Shown: positions 22,408-31,388 of the stretch, piece by piece
Position numbering within the stretch: the stretch's first letter is position 1
How the letters are laid out: the number at the start of each line of letters is the position of its first letter
NCBI GenBank assembly: GCA_964235485.1
Contig: CAXSAZ010000002.1
Location: 243,677 to 307,676 of the forward strand
Direction: 5' to 3'
DNA: 64,000 nt
From: CAHJXG01 sp964235485
GTDB lineage: Bacteria > Pseudomonadota > Alphaproteobacteria > Acetobacterales > Acetobacteraceae
Notes under the pieces: model-generated
What the model saw: the letters and a program-made list of their open reading frames with translations, nothing else
Database searches by the model: none
Told to the model about the DNA's origin: nothing
Program-made: the position numbers and the translations under genes

Positions 22408-23195
22408 CCGGCCTTGGCGCTGCTCCGCTTCGCGAAGGAAACGTCCAGCTTGCTATCCCACAGCCGCACGCCACCGGTGATGCCGGCCGTGTTCGACACG
22501 ACCTTCGCGTCCTCCGGCAGCTTCAGCGTCAGCTTCTGCGCGCTGCCTCCGCCGATATACAGCATGTCGAAGTTCACCACCGCCCGAAGCTGCGCCAAGG
22601 CCCGCTCCACCCGGCGCTCCCACTGCTTCAGGCCCACCTTCTCCAACGCCTCGACGCCCAAGTACTCGTCGTAGGTCATCTCCTTGCGGATCACGTGCTG
22701 GCTCATCTCCAATTGCGGGGCCAGCCGGCCATCCTGATACAGCGCGAAGCCGAAGCCCGTGCCCAAGGTGATCACGCATTCCAGCCCGTGGCCGGAGATC
22801 ACGCCCAAACCCTGCACCGTCGCGTCGTTCAACATGCGCACCGGCTTGCCCAACTGGTCATGCAGCGCCCCGGCCAAATCGAAGCCCGCCCAGTCCTTGG
22901 TGCCGAGGTTCGGCGCCGTCTGCACGATTGCGTTCTTGATCAGGCCGGGGAAGCCGACGGAGATGCGGTCAAAGGCTCCGAGCTGCTTGGCCAGCCCCAC
23001 CAGCGCCGGCACAACCTGGTCCGGCGGGGACGGGTCCATTGTCGGCACCTTGACGCGCTTGCCGATCATGGCGCCCTCGCGGTCGAGCAGGCCCGCTTTC
23101 AGGTTGCTGCCGCCGACGTCAATCGCCAGCGTGACCGGGCCGGACGCCGACGCATTGGGCACCCCAGAGTCCGCCGCAGAAGCCAGATCGTTCAT
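22404..23195 (-). CDS. ROK-family polyphosphate/ATP glucokinase
   Basis: A 263-residue ROK kinase. It contains LAIDVGGSNLKAGLLD (phosphate 1), VGFPGLIK, NDATVQGLG with the catalytic-region Asp, and ITLGTGFGFALYQDGRL. The C-terminal VEALEKVGLKQWERRVERAL resembles polyphosphate glucokinases rather than zinc-containing ROK sugar kinases, because the usual CxCGxxGC cluster is absent. It would supply glucose-6-phosphate to the dehydrogenase encoded in the same operon. Start and stop overlap both neighbours by four bases. Confidence 0.8.
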   Translation of the reverse strand: MNDLASAADSGVPNASASGPVTLAIDVGGSNLKAGLLDREGAMIGKRVKVPTMDPSPPDQVVPALVGLAKQLGAFDRISVGFPGLIKNAIVQTAPNLGTKDWAGFDLAGALHDQLGKPVRMLNDATVQGLGVISGHGLECVITLGTGFGFALYQDGRLAPQLEMSQHVIRKEMTYDEYLGVEALEKVGLKQWERRVERALAQLRAVVNFDMLYIGGGSAQKLTLKLPEDAKVVSNTAGITGGVRLWDSKLDVSFAKRSSAKAG

Positions 23196-23887
23196 GGCAA
23201 CTCCAAGATTCTGGGACCGGCCTGGGTGCCGGCCACGACGCGGGTGGCCATGCCGACGAACAGCCCGGTCTCGACCACGCCGACAACCGCTTTGAGGCGG
23301 GCGTGCAGCGCCGCCGGGTCGTCCATGGCGGCAAAGGCGCAGTCGGCGATCAGGTTGCCGCCGTCGGTGCGGAACGGCGCGCCGTCCGGCCCTTGCCGCA
23401 CCAGCACGTCCGCGCCCTCGTCATGCAGGCGGGCCAGCGTCGATTGCCAGCCGAACGCCACGATCTCCACCGGCAGGCGCACCCCGCCGAGACCCAGCGA
23501 CAGCTTGCTTTCGTCCACGATCACGGTCATGCGCCGGCTGGCGGCGGCGACGATCTTCTCCCGCAGCAGCGCACCGCCCAGGCCCTTGATGAGGTCGAGC
23601 GTGCCGGTGTGCACCTCGTCCGCGCCATCGATGGTGAGGTCGATGCGGGTGTGGTCGGCAAAGCTCGCCAAAGGGATGCCCAGCCCCCTCGCCTGCTCCG
23701 CCGTGCGCTCCGAAGTCGGGATGCCGACGACGCGCAGCCCGGCCTTCACCCGCTCGCCCAGCGCCGCGACGGCGAGCGCCGCCGTGGAGCCGGTGCCGAG
23801 GCCCAGCACCATGCCGTCCCGCACCTCCGCCACCGCCGTCTCCGCCGCCTGCCGCTTGAGCGCGGTTGGGTCCAAAAGGTCCGGCAC
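23192..23887 (-). CDS. rpiA: Ribose-5-phosphate isomerase A
   Basis: A 231-residue enzyme interconverting ribose-5-phosphate and ribulose-5-phosphate. Characteristic segments are MVLGLGTGSTAALAV (phosphate loop), SFADHTRIDLTIDGADEV with the catalytic Asp pair, KGLGGALLREKIVA and VVETGLFVGMA. The GTG start at 23887 overlaps the gntK stop by one base; a start further upstream would run through out-of-family sequence. It belongs to the non-oxidative branch of the operon's pathway. Confidence 0.93.
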   Translation of the reverse strand: MPDLLDPTALKRQAAETAVAEVRDGMVLGLGTGSTAALAVAALGERVKAGLRVVGIPTSERTAEQARGLGIPLASFADHTRIDLTIDGADEVHTGTLDLIKGLGGALLREKIVAAASRRMTVIVDESKLSLGLGGVRLPVEIVAFGWQSTLARLHDEGADVLVRQGPDGAPFRTDGGNLIADCAFAAMDDPAALHARLKAVVGVVETGLFVGMATRVVAGTQAGPRILELP

Positions 23888-24402
23888 TACGCGGCCCCTG
23901 GCAGGTGTGCGACGACCGCCTGCACGATGTCCAGGGGCCGCGGCGCCACGGAAACCACGATGGGGTGCTCGTCGGGCATAGGTTCCTCCAACGCCGCGAA
24001 CTGGCTGTCCACCAAGGTCGCCGGCATGTAATGGTTCAGCCGGGCCGCCTGCCGGGCGGCGATCAACCGCTTGTCGCCTTGCAGGTAAACCAGCCGCACA
24101 TCGGGCCGGTCTCCCAGCAGGACATCGCGGTAAGCGCGTCGCAGGGCCGAGCACGCCACCACGCCGTGCCGCCCGGCGGTTCGCGTCGCATCAATCCAGC
24201 CTGCGATGGCTTGGAGCCACGGCCAGCGGTCCGCGTCCGTGAGCGGCGTCCCGCCGTGCATCTTGGCGACGTTCTCCGGCGGGTGGAAGTCGTCGCCGTC
24301 CTCGTATTCCCAGCCGAGCCGCCCCGCCAGCAGCGCGGCGACCGTGGTCTTGCCGGAGCCGGACACGCCCATGACGACGAGAACGGAGGGAGCCGTGTTC
24401 AT
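23887..24402 (-). CDS. gntK: Gluconokinase (GntK type)
   Basis: A 171-residue carbohydrate kinase with Walker A VVMGVSGSGKTTVAALLA, the gluconate-binding DGDDFHPPENVAKMHGGTPL and CSALRRAYRDVL, all diagnostic of thermoresistant-type gluconokinase. It phosphorylates gluconate to 6-phosphogluconate, feeding Gnd encoded in the same operon. This fits bacteria that oxidise glucose to gluconate in the periplasm and then import it. It sits 33 bases after pgl and overlaps rpiA. Confidence 0.93.
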   Translation of the reverse strand: MNTAPSVLVVMGVSGSGKTTVAALLAGRLGWEYEDGDDFHPPENVAKMHGGTPLTDADRWPWLQAIAGWIDATRTAGRHGVVACSALRRAYRDVLLGDRPDVRLVYLQGDKRLIAARQAARLNHYMPATLVDSQFAALEEPMPDEHPIVVSVAPRPLDIVQAVVAHLPGAA

Positions 24403-24435
24403 GGCGGTGACGATAACGCGAAGCGCGCGGCGCTC

Positions 24436-25143
24436 CTAGCCCGCCGCGGCCTGATCGGCGAACCAATGCAGCTCGCCCGTGGGACGGTAGCGCGCCGCCG
24501 GCAGGTCGCCGGCGCCCGTCCGCACCTGGGCCAGCACGTCGCGCTTGTCCGCCCCGGCCACGAGAAAGGCGGCATGGCGGCAGCTTTCCAGCGCCGGGTA
24601 GGTGAGCGTGATCCGCGTCGGCTCGCCGGCGGGCGTCACGGCGGCGGCCCAGGCGGTGCGCTCCTTCAGCACCGGCGTGCCGGGAAACAGCGACGCTGTG
24701 TGGCCGTTGGTGCCCAGGCCCAACAGCACGATGTCGAACAACGGGCGGAGCGGGTCGAGCGTTTGGCCGCCATGGTAGGCTTGCAGCGTGATCCCGTAGC
24801 GCGCGGCGGCCTCCTCGGCCGACATGTCCTCGGTCGGGATCGGATGAATGTTGCCGGGCGGCGCGCCGACCCGGCCCAGCATGGCCTCGGTGGTCATGCG
24901 GTAGTTGCTGCGCTCGTCGTCGGGCGGCACGAAACGCTCGTCGCCCCAGAACCAATGCACCCGGTCCCACGGCACCCGGTCCACGAAAGGCGGCGCGGCC
25001 AGGGCTTGATACAGCAGCTTCGGCGTGGACCCGCCCGACAGCGCAACCGCCGACGGCCCGGGCCGCGCCTGCAGGATGCCCGTCATCCAGTCCGCGACGT
25101 GCGCGGCCAACGCCGGGGGATCGGCGAGCACCACAGTATCCAT
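24436..25143 (-). CDS. pgl: 6-phosphogluconolactonase
   Basis: A 235-residue lactonase. It has AVALSGGSTPKLLYQAL, VHWFWGDERFVPPDDERSN and LLGLGTNGHTASLFPGT, the three blocks defining the DevB/Pgl family, with the catalytic His in NGHTASLFPG. It hydrolyses 6-phosphogluconolactone formed by Zwf. The ATG overlaps the stop of the HAD gene by one base. Confidence 0.94.
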   Translation of the reverse strand: MDTVVLADPPALAAHVADWMTGILQARPGPSAVALSGGSTPKLLYQALAAPPFVDRVPWDRVHWFWGDERFVPPDDERSNYRMTTEAMLGRVGAPPGNIHPIPTEDMSAEEAAARYGITLQAYHGGQTLDPLRPLFDIVLLGLGTNGHTASLFPGTPVLKERTAWAAAVTPAGEPTRITLTYPALESCRHAAFLVAGADKRDVLAQVRTGAGDLPAARYRPTGELHWFADQAAAG

Positions 25144-25952
25144 CAGCGCCTCGGCAAGATGAGTTGGTCCACCGCCTGCGCCCAGCCGTCCGCGTCGTTG
25201 GTCCCGGTGACGGCGGCGGCGCGGGCCTGCACCGCGGGCGAGGCGTTGCCCATGGCGACCGCGAAGCCGGCCACGTCGAACATCGGCAAGTCGTTCTCCA
25301 TGTCGCCCAGCACCGCCACCTCCGCCAAATCCACGCCCAACTGCGCCGCCAACATGCGGACCGCGTTGCCCTTGTTCGCCTCGCGGTGCGTCACGTCGAG
25401 GTAGTAGGTCTGCGACCGCTTGGCGTTGGCCGTGCTGCCGAGCATGGCCTGCAGCTCCACCTCAAGCCCGGCCAGCAGGGGCGCGTCGTCGGTCACGCCC
25501 ACCACCTTGCCGGCCTGGCCGACATAGGGATCGAAGCTCTCCACGATGCGCTCATGGAAGCGCACGGTATGGCGCTCATGGTCCACGTGCGGGCCGTCCG
25601 GGTCCTGCGCCAGCCATTCCTCGGCCGTGAACAGCCAAGCGCCGACGTGGCTGCGGGCAAACAGGTCCAGCGCGGCGCGCACGGCGTCCGGCGGCACGGT
25701 GTGCTGCTCCACCACGGTTCCGTCCGGCTGCATGATGGTGCCGCCGTTGAACCCGGCTAGCAGGCCCGCCAGCCCCAGTTCCTTCGCGATCCACAACATG
25801 CCGCGCGGCGGGCGGGCGCTGACGATGGCGAGCGGAACGCCCGCCGTGCGCAGCCGCCCGGCTGCGGCCACGGTGCCGGGCGCGAGCGACTTGTCGGTCT
25901 GAACCAACGTGCCGTCCACGTCGGACACCACGAGGCGGACGGGGCGGGTCAT
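25143..25952 (-). CDS. Cof-type HAD-superfamily sugar phosphatase
   Basis: A 269-residue haloacid dehalogenase-like phosphatase. Motif I is LVVSDVDGTLVQTD, motif II lies in AIVSARPP, and motif III/IV in NKGNAVRMLAAQLGV and VAVLGDMENDLPMFDVAG, with a C2-type cap between them as in Cof/YbiV proteins. Its location between zwf and pgl suggests it removes a by-product or damaged sugar phosphate of the pathway; this is inference from context. The start at 25952 overlaps the zwf stop (ATGA); the six extra upstream codons are unlikely. Confidence 0.88.
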   Translation of the reverse strand: MTRPVRLVVSDVDGTLVQTDKSLAPGTVAAAGRLRTAGVPLAIVSARPPRGMLWIAKELGLAGLLAGFNGGTIMQPDGTVVEQHTVPPDAVRAALDLFARSHVGAWLFTAEEWLAQDPDGPHVDHERHTVRFHERIVESFDPYVGQAGKVVGVTDDAPLLAGLEVELQAMLGSTANAKRSQTYYLDVTHREANKGNAVRMLAAQLGVDLAEVAVLGDMENDLPMFDVAGFAVAMGNASPAVQARAAAVTGTNDADGWAQAVDQLILPRR

Positions 25953-27481
25953 GCGCCGAGCGCCAGCCAATGGCGGCCGTCCCGTTCCAGCAGCGCATCC
26001 GCCGCCGCCGGGCCGGCCGAGCCGGCGGCATAGGGCTGCACCGCCGTGCGGCCGGCCTCAACCTCGTCCAGGATCGGCTGCACGACCTGCCAGCCGGCGT
26101 CCACGTTGTCCGCGCGCTGGAACAGCGTCGCGTCGCCGATCATCACGTCGTAAAGCAACGTCTCGTATCCAGTGTTGGACGGGGTGTTGAAGTAGTCGGC
26201 GTAGCGGAAATCCATCGCCACCCGGCCCAGGTGGACCGTAGGCCCCGGCACCTTGGCGCTGATGTTCAGCGTGATGCCCTCGCTCGGCTGCACGTGGATG
26301 ACCATGGTGTTCGGCGTCAGCTTATCGACCGGGGTGTCGCGGAACAGGGCATAGGGCGCCTGCTTGAAATGCACGACGATCTCCGTGCGCCGCACCGCCA
26401 TGCGCTTGCCGGTCCGCACGTAGAACGGCACGCCGGCCCAGCGGAAGTTGTCGATCATCAGCCGCAACGCGATGAAGGTCTCGGTCGTGCTGCCGGCGGC
26501 GACATCCGGCTCCTCGCGGTAGCCCGGCAGCTCCTTGCCGCCCAGGCGTCCCGGGCCGTACTGGCCGCGCACCACGTCCCGGGCCACGGTGTCGGGGTCG
26601 AGCGGCTTGATCGCCTGCATGACCTTGGCCTTTTCCGTCCGCACCGCGTCGGCATCGAAGCTGTTGGGCGGCTCCATCGCCGTCATTGCCAGCAACTGGA
26701 ACATGTGGTTCGGCACCATGTCCCGGAGCGCGCCGGTCGGCTCGTAGAACGCGCCGCGCTTCTCCACCCCCACCGTTTCCGCGGCGGTGATCTGCACGTG
26801 GTCGATGTAGTTGCGGTTCCACAGCGGCTCGAAGATGCCGTTGCTGAAGCGCAGCGCCACCATGTTCTGCACCGTTTCTTTGCCGAGGAAATGGTCGATC
26901 CGGTACACCTGGCTCTCGTCCATCTTGTCCAGGATCAGCCGGTTGAGCGCCTGCGCGCTGGCGAGGTCGTGGCCGAACGGCTTTTCCACCACCACGCGGC
27001 GGAACCCGCCCGCCTCCTTCATCAGCCCGCCATCGGCCAGTTGGGTCAGCACCGGGCCGAAGAACCGGGCGGCAACAGCCAGGTAGAACACGCAGTTGCC
27101 GCGGATGCGCCGGTTCAGCGCCTCATAGGTTCCGGCGTCCCCCAAGTCCCCCACCTGGTAGAACAGCCGGTCGCGCACCCAGCCCCAAGCGTCGCCGTCC
27201 AGCGCGCCCGGGCTGAACTCGCCGCCCTTGTCGCCCGCGAAGCTCTGCATGGCCTCCGTCAAGGCGCCGCGGTAGGCGTCGTCGTCGCGCTCCACCCGGT
27301 CAACGCCGATGACCTGGAAGCCGTCCTGCAGCAGCCCGGCCTGCCGCATGTTGTAGATGGACGGGATCAGCAGCCGCTTCGTCAAATCCCCGGCGGCGCC
27401 GAAGATCACCAGCGTGCAGGGCGGCGCCGGGTTGGCGGACGCGAGGTTCTCGGGACCGGACAGGGCGGCGGAAGCGTCCAC
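25949..27481 (-). CDS. zwf: Glucose-6-phosphate 1-dehydrogenase
   Basis: A 510-residue enzyme catalysing the first step of the oxidative pentose phosphate route. The NAD(P)-binding VIFGAAGDLTKRLLIPSIYN lies near residue 25, VVVEKPFGHD follows, and the active-site signature is YRIDHFLGKETVQNM with the catalytic His. Length and motif order are standard. It begins three bases after gnd ends, and its stop overlaps the HAD start. Confidence 0.96.
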   Translation of the reverse strand: MDASAALSGPENLASANPAPPCTLVIFGAAGDLTKRLLIPSIYNMRQAGLLQDGFQVIGVDRVERDDDAYRGALTEAMQSFAGDKGGEFSPGALDGDAWGWVRDRLFYQVGDLGDAGTYEALNRRIRGNCVFYLAVAARFFGPVLTQLADGGLMKEAGGFRRVVVEKPFGHDLASAQALNRLILDKMDESQVYRIDHFLGKETVQNMVALRFSNGIFEPLWNRNYIDHVQITAAETVGVEKRGAFYEPTGALRDMVPNHMFQLLAMTAMEPPNSFDADAVRTEKAKVMQAIKPLDPDTVARDVVRGQYGPGRLGGKELPGYREEPDVAAGSTTETFIALRLMIDNFRWAGVPFYVRTGKRMAVRRTEIVVHFKQAPYALFRDTPVDKLTPNTMVIHVQPSEGITLNISAKVPGPTVHLGRVAMDFRYADYFNTPSNTGYETLLYDVMIGDATLFQRADNVDAGWQVVQPILDEVEAGRTAVQPYAAGSAGPAAADALLERDGRHWLALGA

Positions 27482-27484
27482 GGC

Positions 27485-28531
<1,047 letters not shown>

Positions 28532-28543
28532 GCTCCGCCCCTC

Positions 28544-31387
28544 CTACAGCGCCGCGTCCACGGCGCGGGCCAGCCGCGCCAGCCCGGCATCCACGTCCGC
28601 GCCCAAATGCACCCGCAGCGCCCGCCGCCCCCGCTCCGCCAGCACGTCGAAGTCGCCGCGCGCCTGCGCCGCCTTCACCGTGCCGAAGCTGTACTTCTCG
28701 CCGGGCACGGGCAGGTCCTTCGCGTCGTCCGCGGTGATCTGCAGCACCACGCCGCTGTTCGGCCCGCCCTTGTAGGCTTGGCCCGTCGAATGCAGGAACC
28801 GCGGCCCAAAGCCCACGCAGGTCGCCACCCGCTTCTTGTCGCGAATGCGGGTGCGCAGCGCCTGCAAGGCTTCAATGTGCGCCGTGTTGCGGTCGATGTA
28901 GGCCAGCAGCGCCACGTAGTCGCCGGGTCCGGCGCGGTCGAGATGCGCTTTGATCACCGCATCCAGGCTGTCCTGCCGCAGCGCGTCCTGGTCGCGCGGG
29001 TCGGTGAACAGCTTGATCCCATCGGACATCAGGAACGGCGCTTCGTCCGGCAGCTTGCCCGTGGCGGCATAGGCGTCGGTCAGCTTGCGCGTTTCGACCT
29101 TGCTCGCCTCGACATCCGGTTGGTCGAACGGGTTGATGCCGATCACCGCGCCGGCGACGGCGGTGGCGAACTCCCACAGGAAGAACTGCTGCGCCACCTG
29201 CACCGTGCTCGACAGCGACAAGCGCACGACCGGCTGGCCCGCCTGTTCCAGCGCCGCCATTGCCGCGTCCTGCGCCGCATCGGGCGCGCCCGTCAGGCGC
29301 AGGTAGGCGAACACGCGGTCCTCGCCATAAGCGTTCGGCGCGCCCAACGGCTCAAGATCGACCGGCACGATGCCGTGGCCCTGCTTGCCCGTGCTTTCCG
29401 CGAGCAACTGCTCCAGCCAAGCGCCCACGTCATAGATGCCGGGGCTGGCGACCACTGTCACCTTGTCCCGCCCGGCCTTGGCCGCGGTGCCGATAATCGC
29501 GCCCAGTTGCACGCCGGGGTTCTCGTCCGGCGGCGTTCCCGCGGCGCAGCTCCGCTGCATCAGCGCGGCCGAGTACAGAAACGCCTTCAAGTCCAGGCCC
29601 ATCGCCGCCGCCGGCACCATGCCGAAGTTGGACAGCACGGAGTAGCGCCCGCCAATGGCCGGGTCGCCCATGAACACCCGGCGGAAACCGTCGGCCTCCG
29701 CCACCTGCTGCATCTTCGACCCGGGGTCGGTCACGGCGACGAAGTGCCGCCCGGCTTGGTCGCCGACCGCCTTCTGCATGGCGTCCCAGAAATACGCCTT
29801 GAAGATGTTGGGTTCCAGCGTGCCGCCCGACTTGCTACTGACGATGCACAGCGTCCGCTTGAGGTCCACCCGGGCGTGCAGCGCCGCGACCTGCGCCGGG
29901 TCGGTGCTGTCGAGCACCAGCAGTTCCGGGAAACCGTCCTGCCGCCCAAAGGTCTCGGCCAGCACCTCCGGTCCCAGGCTCGATCCGCCCATGCCGAGCA
30001 GCAGAACGTGCTGGAAGCCCTCCGCCTTGATCTCGTCCTGGAACGCCTGCAGCTCCGCCAGGTGTTCGTTGCGGTCCTCGATCACGCGCAGCCAGCCGAG
30101 CCACTTCGCCTCGTCCGCCCCGGTCCACAGCTTGGCGTCGTGCGACCACAGGTCGCGCACCTTGCCGTGCTTGCGCCAGTCCTCCATCGTCGCCTTGACC
30201 TGGCCGGCCAACGGCTCCGGCAGGCTGGCCTGCATGGTGGTCAGCTTGTCGCCCAGCATGGCGGCCCGCTTCGCCGCCACGGAGCCGAGCAGCTTGTCCG
30301 CCGCGGCGGCGAACAACTCAACCCCGTCCGTGACCAGCGCCTTTGTCACCTCGTCCAGCCCGAGCTTGTGCTCCGCCGCCGCCGCCATGGTCGCGCGGGC
30401 GCCGTCGATGTCCTCGGTCAGGCTGGCGCGCGGATGGCCGTGGTCGCGGAAGGCGTCCATGGTCGCCGGCGGAATGGTGTCCACGGTGTCGGGGCCGATC
30501 AGCTCCTCGACATACAGCACGTCGCTGTATGCCTTGTCCTTGACCCCCGTGCTGGCCCAAAGCAGGCGCTGCGGCAACGCCCCCGCCGCCGCCAGCTTCT
30601 GCCAGCGCGGAGACGCGACCATCTTGAGGTAGGTCTGGTAAGCCATCTTGGCGTTGGCGATGGCGACCTTGCCGCGCAGCCCGGACAGCGCGGTTTCGCC
30701 GTTCTTCACCCGCTCGTCGATCTTCTTGTCGATCACCGCGTCGATGCGGCTGACGAAGAAGCTGGCGACGCTGGCGATGCCCGCGACGCTCTCGCCCCGA
30801 GCCATCCGGTCTTCCAGCCCGGCGATGAACGCTTCCGCCACCGCCTCATAGGCCGCCTGCCCGAACAGCAGCGTCACGTTGATGTTCATCCCGTCGCCGA
30901 TCAGGGTGCGGATCGCGGCCACGCCCTTGTCGGTGCCAGGCACCTTGACCATCAGGTTCTCGCGCCCGACCGCCTTCCAAAGCTTCCGGGCCTCCTCCAC
31001 CGTCTCGTCGGTGTGGAGCGCCAGGTACGGCGACACCTCCAGGCTGACGTAGCCGTCCACCTTGCCGGTCGCGTCCCACACCGGGCGCATCACGTCGCAG
31101 GCTTGCTGGATGTCCTCTTCCGCCAAAGCCTCGTAGATGTCGAACGCGTCGTGGTCGCCTCGCTCCGCGAGTTGCTTGAACCCGGCGTCGTAGTCAGTGC
31201 CCTCCCCCATCGCCTTTTGAAAGATGGAAGGATTGGAGGTGACACCCTTCAGCCCGTCCCGCTCGATCAGCTTTTTGAGGCTGCCGTCATGGATGAAGCT
31301 GCGCTGGATGAAGTCGAGCCACGGGCTTTGCCCGAAGTTCTCAAGCTGCTTGAGGGCATTGCTGACGGTGGGCTGCTGGGTGTCCAT
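28544..31387 (-). CDS. tal-pgi: Bifunctional transaldolase / glucose-6-phosphate isomerase
   Basis: A 947-residue fusion. Residues 1-370 are transaldolase (GLKGVTSNPSIFQKAM, LMVKVPGTDKGVAAI with the Schiff-base Lys, LLWASTGVKD). Residues from about 400 are glucose-6-phosphate isomerase (LLLGMGGSSLGPEVLAETFG and IVSSKSGGTLEPNIFKAYF). Fusion enzymes of this type occur in acetic acid bacteria and some other phyla. The ATG at 31387 was chosen over the 11-codon longer frame because MDTQQPTVSNALKQL matches the family start. It links the non-oxidative branch with upper glycolysis. Confidence 0.95.
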   Translation of the reverse strand: MDTQQPTVSNALKQLENFGQSPWLDFIQRSFIHDGSLKKLIERDGLKGVTSNPSIFQKAMGEGTDYDAGFKQLAERGDHDAFDIYEALAEEDIQQACDVMRPVWDATGKVDGYVSLEVSPYLALHTDETVEEARKLWKAVGRENLMVKVPGTDKGVAAIRTLIGDGMNINVTLLFGQAAYEAVAEAFIAGLEDRMARGESVAGIASVASFFVSRIDAVIDKKIDERVKNGETALSGLRGKVAIANAKMAYQTYLKMVASPRWQKLAAAGALPQRLLWASTGVKDKAYSDVLYVEELIGPDTVDTIPPATMDAFRDHGHPRASLTEDIDGARATMAAAAEHKLGLDEVTKALVTDGVELFAAAADKLLGSVAAKRAAMLGDKLTTMQASLPEPLAGQVKATMEDWRKHGKVRDLWSHDAKLWTGADEAKWLGWLRVIEDRNEHLAELQAFQDEIKAEGFQHVLLLGMGGSSLGPEVLAETFGRQDGFPELLVLDSTDPAQVAALHARVDLKRTLCIVSSKSGGTLEPNIFKAYFWDAMQKAVGDQAGRHFVAVTDPGSKMQQVAEADGFRRVFMGDPAIGGRYSVLSNFGMVPAAAMGLDLKAFLYSAALMQRSCAAGTPPDENPGVQLGAIIGTAAKAGRDKVTVVASPGIYDVGAWLEQLLAESTGKQGHGIVPVDLEPLGAPNAYGEDRVFAYLRLTGAPDAAQDAAMAALEQAGQPVVRLSLSSTVQVAQQFFLWEFATAVAGAVIGINPFDQPDVEASKVETRKLTDAYAATGKLPDEAPFLMSDGIKLFTDPRDQDALRQDSLDAVIKAHLDRAGPGDYVALLAYIDRNTAHIEALQALRTRIRDKKRVATCVGFGPRFLHSTGQAYKGGPNSGVVLQITADDAKDLPVPGEKYSFGTVKAAQARGDFDVLAERGRRALRVHLGADVDAGLARLARAVDAAL

Positions 31388-31388
31388 G